Shown: piece by piece, positions 1 to 5,938 of the stretch
How positions within the stretch are numbered: position 1 is the stretch's first letter
Layout of the letters: every line of letters starts with the position of its first letter
Assembly (NCBI GenBank): GCA_021784205.1
Contig: JAJXTB010000116.1
Span: 1 to 7,721, forward strand
From: Actinomycetes bacterium
GTDB lineage: Bacteria; Actinomycetota; Acidimicrobiia; Acidimicrobiales; RAAP-2
Length of the DNA: 7,721 nucleotides
Direction of reading: 5' to 3'
Translations under genes and position numbers: made by a program
The notes under the pieces: model-generated
What the model saw: the letters and a program-made list of their open reading frames with translations, nothing else
Databases searched by the model: none
Told to the model about the DNA's origin: nothing

Positions 1-230
1 GGATCGAAGCTCAGTCGCTGGATCACCGAGAACGTGTTCCAGCGGCTCGCGACGGTCGAACCCGCAATGGCCGCGATGCCCACGGTGACGATCGCCATCG
101 CGACCAGGGTCCACATCGTCGAACGGACCGTTCGCATCTTGGTCCATTCGGCGCGCACCAGACTTGCGGCGCGTTGGCGGGGGTGCGCCATTTCTGGCGG
201 CGACCAGACGGTGGGGATGCTGGTGGTCAT
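1..230 (-). CDS. ABC-2 type export permease, N-terminal part (runs off the window edge)
   Basis: This is the membrane subunit of the exporter whose ATPase lies just upstream. Translating the minus strand from the ATG at 230 gives 76 codons, open to the window edge. The first ~35 residues are a cytoplasmic leader containing RAEWTKMRTVRSTMW, the juxtamembrane pattern common at the start of actinobacterial ABC-2 permeases. A hydrophobic stretch follows (about residues 39-57, TLVAMAIVTVGIAAIAG), the first membrane helix. The ATG overlaps the ATPase stop as ATGA (227-230). Only a weak GGAAAG precedes it, so translation is probably coupled to the ATPase. The family assignment rests on the leader pattern plus the adjacency; the remaining helices are outside the window and the substrate is unknown. 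Confidence 0.8.
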   Translation of the reverse strand, partial: MTTSIPTVWSPPEMAHPRQRAASLVRAEWTKMRTVRSTMWTLVAMAIVTVGIAAIAGSTVASRWNTFSVIQRLSFD

Positions 231-1180
231 GACTGCCTACTTTCCGTGAGTGGTGACGCGGTCTCGTCTTCGTCGAGTCCGTGTCCGTGATAGTCGACGC
301 TCTCGCGAGTCATCTCCATGAAGGCCTCTTCGAGCGAGGCCATCTGGGGCGAGAGCTCGTAGAGGAATATCCCGGCGTTGCCGCACGTGACGCCGATCTG
401 TTCCGCCGACAGATTGCTCACCGCGAGCGAGCCATCAGCGTCGCGCGTCACCTGGGCGCCCTGGACCCGTAAAAGCCCTTCGAGCTCGTCGACCCGCGGC
501 GTGCGCACGCGCACGTATTGACCGGCGTTGGTCGTGATGAAGTCGCTCACCGAGCCGGTGGAGATCAGCCGCCCGCGCCCGATCACGACGAGGTGATCGG
601 CGGTGAGGGCCATCTCACTCATCAGGTGGCTCGAGACAAAGACCGTGCGACCCTCGTTGGCCAACCCCTTCAGGAGATTGCGCACCCACAGGATGCCTTC
701 GGGATCGAGCCCGTTTATCGGTTCGTCGAACAACAGCGTGCCCGGGTCACCGAGCAAGGCCGCGGCGATGCCCAGTCGTTGACCCATGCCCAGCGAGAAT
801 TTGCCGACGCGCTGACTCGCGACCTGCGAGAGCCCGACGAGTTCGATGACTTCGTGAACGCGCCGCCGCGGTATGTCGTTCGTCTGAGCGAGGTACCAGA
901 GATGGTTAAAGGCCGTGCGCCCGGGGTGGATCGCCTTGGCCTCCAGCAGCGCACCGACCTCGCGCAGCGGTTGGGCGAGGTCGCGGTAGGCCGTGCCGTT
1001 GATCACCGCTTCGCCACGTTCGGCGCGGTCCAGACCCGTGATGATGCGCATCGTCGTTGACTTGCCCGAACCGTTCGGACCGAGGAATCCGGTGACCACC
1101 CCGGTGGGAACTTCGAAGGTCAGGTCGTCAACCGCCACCGTTTCCTGGTAACGCTTCGTTACACCACGCACGTCAATCAC
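227..1180 (-). CDS. ABC transporter ATP-binding protein (drug/peptide exporter type)
   Basis: Cytoplasmic ATPase that powers the exporter formed with the downstream permease. From the GTG at 1180 it is 317 aa. It shows Walker A GPNGSGKST (residues 34-42), a signature SLGMGQR (129-135) of the relaxed form typical of bacitracin/lantibiotic/daunorubicin-type exporters instead of LSGGQ, Walker B LLFDEP with D152-E153, a D-loop GLDPEG, and the switch histidine in SSHLMSEM (H185). The ~100 residues after the nucleotide-binding domain form the usual accessory C-terminal region. An upstream in-frame ATG at 1216 would add 12 residues, but the GTG has AAGAGGAG five bases before it and puts MIDVRGVTKRY at the N terminus, as in relatives, so I prefer it. 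It sits divergent from a two-component system that may regulate it. The exported compound cannot be read from the sequence. Confidence 0.93.
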   Translation of the reverse strand: MIDVRGVTKRYQETVAVDDLTFEVPTGVVTGFLGPNGSGKSTTMRIITGLDRAERGEAVINGTAYRDLAQPLREVGALLEAKAIHPGRTAFNHLWYLAQTNDIPRRRVHEVIELVGLSQVASQRVGKFSLGMGQRLGIAAALLGDPGTLLFDEPINGLDPEGILWVRNLLKGLANEGRTVFVSSHLMSEMALTADHLVVIGRGRLISTGSVSDFITTNAGQYVRVRTPRVDELEGLLRVQGAQVTRDADGSLAVSNLSAEQIGVTCGNAGIFLYELSPQMASLEEAFMEMTRESVDYHGHGLDEDETASPLTESRQS

Positions 1181-1185
1181 GTTCG

Positions 1186-1193
1186 CTCCTCTT
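1186..1193 (-). promoter_or_regulatory. Ribosome binding site deciding the ATPase start
   Basis: The minus strand reads AAGAGGAG, ending five bases before the GTG at 1180. This is the best Shine-Dalgarno match in the area. It argues for the GTG start over the ATG at 1216, which has no comparable purine run in front. Confidence 0.7.
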
Positions 1194-1371
1194 CGTTGGG
1201 CCACACCGAGTCCCATCCAGTGTCGCGCGGACCTCGAGTCGTTCTCTTAGTCGCGCGGCCATACCTGGCTCATCCCAGAGGATGAAGGCGCGCCGGCTCG
1301 ACCCCGGGGCCTCATCCCTGCGACGCAGACGCCCGCACCGCGAGATGGATGCGCCGGGGACGCCGAGTCGG

Positions 1372-1377
1372 TAGCGT
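1372..1377 (+). promoter_or_regulatory. Candidate -10 box of a leaderless kinase transcript
   Basis: TAGCGT fits the actinobacterial TANNNT -10 consensus and ends six bases before the GTG at 1384, so transcription would begin at or next to the start codon. There is no Shine-Dalgarno sequence before that GTG, which agrees with a leaderless mRNA. No good -35 hexamer is visible at the expected spacing. Confidence 0.45.
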
Positions 1378-1383
1378 CGAATC

Positions 1384-2607
1384 GTGACACCCTCGACGAG
1401 CGCCGTTGACGTGGCCGGCGCGCCCTGGCTCGAGCGAATCTCTCCGCGCCAGTGGGTCGGCATTGACATCGTCGTCGCGGGATTCTTCTCCATCGGCTTC
1501 GTCGTGCACTTCTTCCTGCTCCCCCACATCGGTCACGACCACTCGATCGTCGCGAACCGCTGGGCGGTCGGGCCCCTGTTCCTCGCCGCCGCCATCCCCA
1601 TCGCCTGGCGACGCGTCTCGCCGATGTCGGCCATGGTCATCGTGGGCAGCGCCACGGTCGCGACCACCGTCCTCGGCCACTCCTTGGCTCCGGCGCCTCT
1701 CCTCGCGTTCCCGCTCTACACGGTCGCGACCACCAGCTCACGACGCGAGTCACTCGCCACGCTGATCGTCGTCGAGGGCGCAATCCTGGTAGCGCTGGCC
1801 ATCGCGGCTTCGTTCCACCGGGCCCAGGGCGACGTGACCTTCAACGTCTTGCTCGCCCTCGCGACCTGGTTCATCGGCGACAGCATCCGGACACGTCGCG
1901 TCTTTCGACGAGCCATCGCCGAACAGAACGTCGAGCGCCAACGACAAGAGATCGACCAAGCCCATCGGGCGATCATCGAGGAGCGCCTGGAAATCGCCCG
2001 AGAACTCCACGACATCCTCGCGCACAGCCTCAGCGTGATCGCGATCCAGGCCGGCGTCGGCCGCCACGTGATGGACCAGCAGCCCGATGAGGCGCGACAA
2101 GCCCTGGCCACCGTCGAACAGACGAGTCGCCAGTCCCTGGACGAACTGCGCCGAGTCATCACGGTGCTGCGGCGAACGAACACGGGCGCTGGCGCCCCCG
2201 CTCACGCGCCCACGCCGAATCTCTCGGACCTCGAGGAGCTGATCGATCGCGTGCGCGCCACGGGGGTGTCGGTCACGCTGGGTGTCGACGGCACGCCGTC
2301 CAGCCTCCCGCTCGGCCTCGAACTGTCCATCTATCGAATCGTCCAGGAGGCCCTCACCAATGTCGTCAAACACGCCGACGGCGCGGACACGCGGATCCAG
2401 ATTCGATTCGCGCACGGCGACGTGAGCGTCACCGTGGTGAACGAGGCCGGCGCGCGGATCCACGCGCCCACGGTGAGCGGGACGACCCACGGGCTGATCG
2501 GGATGCGCGAACGAGCACTCGCCTTCGGCGGCTCCCTCGACGCGGCACCGCGCCCCGACGGTGGCTTCGAAGTCCACGCCGTCCTGCGAACGCTCGGCGA
2601 GTCATGA
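1384..2607 (+). CDS. Sensor histidine kinase, NarL/DesK-like (HisKA_3) family
   Basis: Membrane-bound sensor kinase, 407 aa, that autophosphorylates on histidine and passes the phosphate to the regulator encoded next. Residues ~24-165 contain about five or six hydrophobic segments with short connecting loops, so the signal is probably sensed in or at the membrane. A charged coiled-coil-like linker (~170-200) leads to the H-box IARELHDILAHSLSVIAIQAG with H209. The HATPase domain has the N-box QEALTNVVKHA (E322, N326, H330), VVNEAG (N353) and the glycine motif HGLIGMRERA (369-379). Start: the GTG at 1384 has no RBS but a TAGCGT box six bases before it, and the next in-frame ATG lies inside the membrane region. 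The stop overlaps the regulator ATG (ATGA). Its divergent position beside an export ABC operon suggests it senses a drug, peptide or envelope stress; the ligand is unknown. Confidence 0.93.
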   Translation: MTPSTSAVDVAGAPWLERISPRQWVGIDIVVAGFFSIGFVVHFFLLPHIGHDHSIVANRWAVGPLFLAAAIPIAWRRVSPMSAMVIVGSATVATTVLGHSLAPAPLLAFPLYTVATTSSRRESLATLIVVEGAILVALAIAASFHRAQGDVTFNVLLALATWFIGDSIRTRRVFRRAIAEQNVERQRQEIDQAHRAIIEERLEIARELHDILAHSLSVIAIQAGVGRHVMDQQPDEARQALATVEQTSRQSLDELRRVITVLRRTNTGAGAPAHAPTPNLSDLEELIDRVRATGVSVTLGVDGTPSSLPLGLELSIYRIVQEALTNVVKHADGADTRIQIRFAHGDVSVTVVNEAGARIHAPTVSGTTHGLIGMRERALAFGGSLDAAPRPDGGFEVHAVLRTLGES

Positions 2608-3263
2608 CCATCCGCGTCGTCATCGTCGACGATCAGGCCCTCGTGCGCGCCGGTTTCGAGGTGCTCGTGAACTCGGCGCCAGACCTCGAGGTCGTCGGCG
2701 TGGCCCACAACGGCGCCGAGGCGGTCTCCGTCGTCGCCCAGACCAACCCCAACGTCGTGGTCATGGACGTACGCATGCCGACGATGAATGGCATCGAGGC
2801 GACCCGACTCATCACCAGCAGTCCGTCACGACGTCGGACCCACATTTTGATGCTCACCACGTTCGACCTCGACGAGTACGTCTTCGAGGCGCTGCGCGCC
2901 GGTGCGAGCGGCTTCCTACTGAAAGACACACCGCCCGAGGAGCTGCTCAACGCTATCCGCGTGATCGCGGCCGGCGACGCCCTCCTCGCGCCGAGCGTGA
3001 CCCGCCGGCTCATCGCAGAATTCGCCAGTCGACCCGCCGTACGTGCCCCGACGTCGCTCGTCGATCGACTAACGAGCCGAGAACACGACGTCTTGATCGC
3101 GATCGCCCATGGGTCGTCCAACGCCGAGATCGCCGAGGAACTTCACATGAGCGTGGCGACCGTCAAGTCCCACGTCAGTCGCATTCTCGCGAAATTCGAC
3201 GCGCGCGACCGTACCCAACTGGTGGTGCTCGCGTACCAGACGGGGGTCGTCACCCCCGGTTAA
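2604..3263 (+). CDS. Response regulator, NarL/FixJ family (REC + LuxR-type HTH)
   Basis: DNA-binding partner of the preceding kinase, 219 aa. The receiver domain (~1-120) has the acidic pair D9-D10, the phosphoacceptor D55 in VVVMDVRMP, the switch threonine in LMLTTFD (T85 or T86) and K107 in FLLKDTPPEE. A linker of ~30 residues joins it to a LuxR-type helix-turn-helix (~155-212) beginning LTSREHDVL, with the recognition helix in SVATVKSHVSRILAKF. All residues needed for phosphorylation are present. The ATG overlaps the kinase TGA by four bases, so the pair is translationally coupled. The likely target is the divergent ABC exporter promoter and perhaps its own; this is inference from position. 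The 3' end overlaps the stop of the convergent HAD gene by four bases and contains a GC-rich hairpin. Confidence 0.95.
   Translation: MTIRVVIVDDQALVRAGFEVLVNSAPDLEVVGVAHNGAEAVSVVAQTNPNVVVMDVRMPTMNGIEATRLITSSPSRRRTHILMLTTFDLDEYVFEALRAGASGFLLKDTPPEELLNAIRVIAAGDALLAPSVTRRLIAEFASRPAVRAPTSLVDRLTSREHDVLIAIAHGSSNAEIAEELHMSVATVKSHVSRILAKFDARDRTQLVVLAYQTGVVTPG
3241..3258. terminator. GC hairpin at the convergent regulator/HAD junction, no U-tract
   Basis: CGGGGGT (3241-3247) pairs perfectly with ACCCCCG (3252-3258) around a CGTC loop. It lies in the last codons of the response regulator and just after the stop of the HAD gene read from the other strand. Neither strand has a T-run after it, so it is not a classical intrinsic terminator. 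It may stall polymerase in both directions or protect 3' ends. The codons also encode protein, so part of the symmetry may be coincidental. Confidence 0.35.
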
Positions 3264-4081
3264 CTCGACGTGAGCTCGGCGGCCAACTCCGCGACGGAGC
3301 CGACGACTCGTGACGGCTTGTAGGGGTACTGATTGGCGGACTCGGCACTGGACACGCCCGACAGCACGAGCACCGTGTGCAGACCGGCCTCGAGGCCGGC
3401 TACCACGTCGGTATCCATCCGGTCGCCCACCATCGCGGTCGTCTCGGAGTGCGCGTTGAGCTCGCGCAGTGCCGAGCGGATCATCAACGGGTTCGGCTTG
3501 CCGACGAAGTACGGCTGACGTCCGGTCGCCTTGCTGATCAGCGCCGTCACCGCGCCGGTCGCCGGCAGGGGTCCCTCGAGGCTCGGACCCGTGGGGTCCG
3601 GGTTGGTCGCGATGAAGCGGGCGCCTTCGCCGACCAGACGCACCGCGCGCGTAATGCGGTCGAAGCTGTAACTGCGGGTCTCGCCCACGACGACGTAGTC
3701 CGGCTCGTTCTCCGACTGGGTGTAGCCGATGTCGTGCAGCGCCGTCGTCAGGCCGACTTCACCGATCACGAATGCGGTGCCCCGGGGGCGCTGGGCGTCG
3801 AGGAACACGGCCGTCGCCAGGGCCGAGGTCCAGATATGGTCCTCGGGCACGTCCAGGCCGTTCCATCGCAGCCGGGCGCTGAGGTCGCGGCGGGTGTACA
3901 TCGAGTTATTCGTCAACACCAAGAACGGCGTCCCGCGGTCGCGAAGTCGCTGGAGGAAGTCCGTCGCACCGTCGATCGGGTGCTCCTCTCGCACCAGAAC
4001 CCCATCCATGTCCAGCAGCCACGACTCAACGTGAGTCGCGTGGGAGATATGCGGTCGGGGATGTCCGTGGTTGTCGGGCAT
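3260..4081 (-). CDS. HAD-superfamily class IIA phosphatase (NagD-like)
   Basis: Cytoplasmic phosphatase of 273 aa, close to the usual 260-280 of the class IIA HAD family (NagD, p-nitrophenyl phosphatase, phosphoglycolate/glycerol-phosphate phosphatases). The motifs are in order: LLDMDGVL with nucleophile D24 and acid/base D26; LTNNS (57-60) as motif II; the substrate-specificity cap in the middle with NPDPTGP and a GAVTALI helix; K195 in FVGKPNP; and motif IV MVGDRMDTD with Mg-binding D220 and D224. The ATG is preceded by AAGGAGGG at eight bases. About 20 polar, His-rich residues come before the first motif, slightly longer than typical. Its stop shares TTAA with the convergent regulator gene. 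It is divergent from the radical-SAM gene with only 89 bases between. Substrate cannot be told from the sequence. Confidence 0.92.
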   Translation of the reverse strand: MPDNHGHPRPHISHATHVESWLLDMDGVLVREEHPIDGATDFLQRLRDRGTPFLVLTNNSMYTRRDLSARLRWNGLDVPEDHIWTSALATAVFLDAQRPRGTAFVIGEVGLTTALHDIGYTQSENEPDYVVVGETRSYSFDRITRAVRLVGEGARFIATNPDPTGPSLEGPLPATGAVTALISKATGRQPYFVGKPNPLMIRSALRELNAHSETTAMVGDRMDTDVVAGLEAGLHTVLVLSGVSSAESANQYPYKPSRVVGSVAELAAELTSS

Positions 4082-4089
4082 GGTGCGGA

Positions 4090-4117
4090 CCCTCCTTCGT
4101 CGTCGCCACCGACCCTA
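4090..4117 (-). promoter_or_regulatory. Promoter -10 and ribosome binding site of the HAD gene
   Basis: On the minus strand TAGGGT (4117-4112) fits the TANNNT -10 consensus, with a weak -35-like CGGACG sixteen bases upstream. A start about seven bases downstream would give a ~25-base leader that contains the strong Shine-Dalgarno AAGGAGGG (4097-4090), eight bases from the ATG at 4081. Spacing is consistent, but the promoter is a pattern match only. Confidence 0.45.
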
Positions 4118-4155
4118 CCCGGCCCAGCGCGAGCGTCCGCGCCACGCGCCGGCCG

Positions 4156-4164
4156 TGCGAAACT
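4156..4164 (+). promoter_or_regulatory. Weak candidate -10 for a leaderless radical-SAM transcript
   Basis: No purine-rich RBS precedes the ATG at 4171; the bases right before it are CTACCCCC. TGC-GAAACT resembles an extended -10 (A at position 2, T at position 6) and ends six bases before the ATG, the leaderless spacing also seen at the kinase gene. The match is weak. Confidence 0.25.
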
Positions 4165-4170
4165 ACCCCC

Positions 4171-5469
4171 ATGGAGCCAGCCCCGCCGGAGGACGCCCGA
4201 GCGACGACCGCGGTCACGATCGTCAAGCCCGTCGGCCCCATCTGCAATCTCGACTGCGAGTACTGCTACTACCTCGACAAGACCGAGCTCTTCGATCACG
4301 ACGAGCGTTACCGGATGTCCGACGATGTCCTGCGGGCCTATCTCACGAGCGCGATCGCCGGATCGAGTGCGCCACCGGTGCACGTGGTCTGGCACGGTGG
4401 CGAACCACTGCTCGCCGGTCGTGCGTTCTACGAACGAGCCTTCGCGATCCAGGCGGAACTCGCGCCCACGGGCTGGACCTGGCTTAACAGTTTCCAGACC
4501 AACGGCACGCTGCTCGACGACAACTGGGCCGACTTCATCGCGACGCACCACATCGCGGTTGGACTCAGCCTCGACGGAGGTCCCGTGACCCACGACGCGC
4601 TGCGACACGACCGGCGCGGGCGAGCGACCCACCACCGGGTGCTCGAGGCACTCGCGCGTCTGCGTGCGCGTGGCGTCGAACCCGACATCCTGTGCACCGT
4701 GAATGCCGCGACGGCCGCCACACCCCTCGAGGTCTACCGGTACCTGCGCGACACCGGCGCCTCGTGGATCCAATTCATCCCGGTCGTCGCCCGAGACTCC
4801 GACGGGGCGGTCACCCCCCAATCCGTCGACCCGGCCGCCTTCGGGGACTTTCTCATCGCGATCTTTGACGAGTGGGTCCGCCACGATATCAACCGTCTCG
4901 TCGTCCAGGGATTCCTCGAGGGTCTGTTCGTCACCTCCCACGGACACGGCAGCCTGTGCGTGTCCGCGGAGACCTGTGGCACCGTTCTCGCGGTCGAACA
5001 CGACGGCAGCGTGTACGCCTGTGACCACTTCGTCGACGCCGACCACCGTCTCGGGTCGGTTCGCACCGACGAGCTGATCGACCTCGTGGGCTCGCCGGCC
5101 CAGGTGGCCTTCGGCCGGGCTAAGCGCGACGCGCTGCCGACTACGTGTCAACGCTGTCCCGTCCTGCAGTTCTGTCGCGGCGGCTGCCCAAAGGACCGAT
5201 TCATCGTCACTGAGGACACCGAGCCCGGACTCAACTACCTCTGCGAGGGCTATCGACGCTTCTTCGGTCACGCGCGCGAAAACCTCGAGCGCATGGGCGA
5301 ACTCGTGCTCGCCGGCGCGCGACCCTCGAGCATCATGGGCGAGCTCGCCGCCGACGACGCCCGACGGGCGCGCTCGTTTCAGCTCGCGGGCCGCAACGAC
5401 CCGTGCCCCTGCGGCAGCGGCCGCAAGTACAAGCACTGCTGTCTCGCCACCGGCGGACCTCGGCGTTGA
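4171..5469 (+). CDS. Radical-SAM/SPASM protein, anaerobic sulfatase-maturase type, with C-terminal SEC-C motif
   Basis: Cytoplasmic iron-sulfur enzyme, 432 aa. Maturases of this family (anSME) oxidise an active-site Cys or Ser of a sulfatase to formylglycine using S-adenosylmethionine. The radical-SAM cluster is CNLDCEYC (C25, C29, C32) followed by YYLDK, as in anSMEs. Also family-like are WHGGEPLL (74-81), FQTNGTLL (108-115) and GLSLDGG (131-137). The SPASM region provides cysteines at 263, 269, 284, 326, 329, 335, 339 and 358, enough for two auxiliary 4Fe-4S clusters. VEHDGSVYACDHF (275-287) holds the aspartate position used as general base in characterised anSMEs. After ~50 linker residues the protein ends with a SEC-C motif, NDPCPCGSGRKYKHCC (C412, C414, C423, C424), a small zinc-binding element known from the SecA tail. 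No sulfatase is in the window, so the substrate is unknown; another peptide-modifying SPASM role is possible. Confidence 0.88.
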   Translation: MEPAPPEDARATTAVTIVKPVGPICNLDCEYCYYLDKTELFDHDERYRMSDDVLRAYLTSAIAGSSAPPVHVVWHGGEPLLAGRAFYERAFAIQAELAPTGWTWLNSFQTNGTLLDDNWADFIATHHIAVGLSLDGGPVTHDALRHDRRGRATHHRVLEALARLRARGVEPDILCTVNAATAATPLEVYRYLRDTGASWIQFIPVVARDSDGAVTPQSVDPAAFGDFLIAIFDEWVRHDINRLVVQGFLEGLFVTSHGHGSLCVSAETCGTVLAVEHDGSVYACDHFVDADHRLGSVRTDELIDLVGSPAQVAFGRAKRDALPTTCQRCPVLQFCRGGCPKDRFIVTEDTEPGLNYLCEGYRRFFGHARENLERMGELVLAGARPSSIMGELAADDARRARSFQLAGRNDPCPCGSGRKYKHCCLATGGPRR

Positions 5470-5488
5470 TTCGCCCCTGTCTCGAGGG

Positions 5489-5938
5489 TCAATCGCTCCG
5501 CTCGGGAGCGATGACGCCGAGGTCCGCGAGCAGGTTCCGAACCCGCGCGTCGATGTCGTCAACGATCCGCTCGACGACCTCGCGTGACTGGTCCGCCGGA
5601 TCATCGACTTCCCAGTCGAGGTAGCGCCGCCCGGGGAACACCGGGCAGGTCTCGCCACAGCCCATCGTCACCACGACGTCGGCGTCGGCCACGAGTTCAC
5701 TGGTCAAGAGGGTCGGCGTCTCGGCGCCGGTGTCGATCCCGCGGTCGGCGAGGACCGCCGCGACCATTGGGTTCACGGCCCGCCCGGGCTCTGATCCGGC
5801 CGACAGCACCGTGACCGATCCTTTCGCGTACCACTCGGTCAGACGTTTGGCCGCGACTGACCGGCCCGCGTTGTGCACGCACGCGTAGAGCACCACGGGG
5901 TTCGGGGACGTCACCGCGTCGGGGGGTGTCTCGGGCAT
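5489..5938 (-). CDS. arsC: Arsenate reductase (LMW-PTPase fold, actinobacterial mycothiol/thioredoxin type)
   Basis: Cytoplasmic enzyme, 149 aa, that reduces arsenate to arsenite for export by the pump encoded just upstream. The phosphatase-like loop CVHNAGRS (C20-S27) holds the arsenate-binding cysteine and arginine. The downstream pair in TMGCGETCPVFPG (C94, C98) and the DDP aspartate (D113) in the WEVDDP segment match the actinobacterial ArsC group, some members of which use mycothiol/mycoredoxin. The reductant here is inferred, not seen. Start: an ATG at 5980 would add 14 residues and overlap the pump gene by 43 bases. The ATG at 5938 shares its A with the pump's TGA stop (TGATG) and has GAGGAG eight bases before it, so I choose 5938. 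It is the last gene of the operon and converges on the radical-SAM gene with 19 bases between stops. Confidence 0.93.
   Translation of the reverse strand: MPETPPDAVTSPNPVVLYACVHNAGRSVAAKRLTEWYAKGSVTVLSAGSEPGRAVNPMVAAVLADRGIDTGAETPTLLTSELVADADVVVTMGCGETCPVFPGRRYLDWEVDDPADQSREVVERIVDDIDARVRNLLADLGVIAPERSD
5492..5512. terminator. Perfect 8-bp hairpin at the radical-SAM/arsC convergent junction, no U-tract
   Basis: ATCGCTCC (5492-5499) pairs with GGAGCGAT (5505-5512) around a 5-base loop. It lies inside the last codons of arsC and begins 22 bases after the radical-SAM stop, where a terminator for the plus-strand transcript would be expected. There is no T-run on either side, so classical intrinsic termination is unlikely; pausing or 3'-end protection in both directions is possible. 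Confidence 0.4.

Larger units (their letters stand above)
1181..1383. promoter_or_regulatory. Divergent control region between exporter and two-component operons
   Basis: These 203 bases hold no convincing gene; short frames crossing them lack RBS and homology-like motifs. They must carry the promoters for both operons. Visible structure: CTCATCCC occurs twice in the same orientation at 1269-1276 and 1311-1318, exactly 42 bases apart; TCATCC/GGATGA forms an inverted repeat with a 4-base gap at 1270-1285; GTCGCGCGG occurs twice at 1222-1230 and 1250-1258. Any of these could be a regulator site, but in DNA this GC-rich short repeats also arise by chance. I found no TANNNT -10 box facing the exporter. 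Confidence 0.4.

Noticed and set aside
1750..2577. 275-codon minus-strand frame inside the kinase gene
   Set aside because: Fully antisense to a kinase with intact H, N and G boxes; no domain seen.
3377..4588. 403-codon plus-strand frame opposite the HAD gene
   Set aside because: It is antisense to the HAD phosphatase, crosses the divergent promoter region and enters the radical-SAM gene out of frame, with Arg/Pro/Ser-rich composition.
3913..5658. 581-codon open frame on the minus strand, the longest in the window
   Set aside because: It runs antisense through the whole radical-SAM gene and across the ends of the HAD and arsC genes, has no RBS-supported start and no recognisable domain. The overlapped genes carry full catalytic motifs, so this is a GC-driven shadow.
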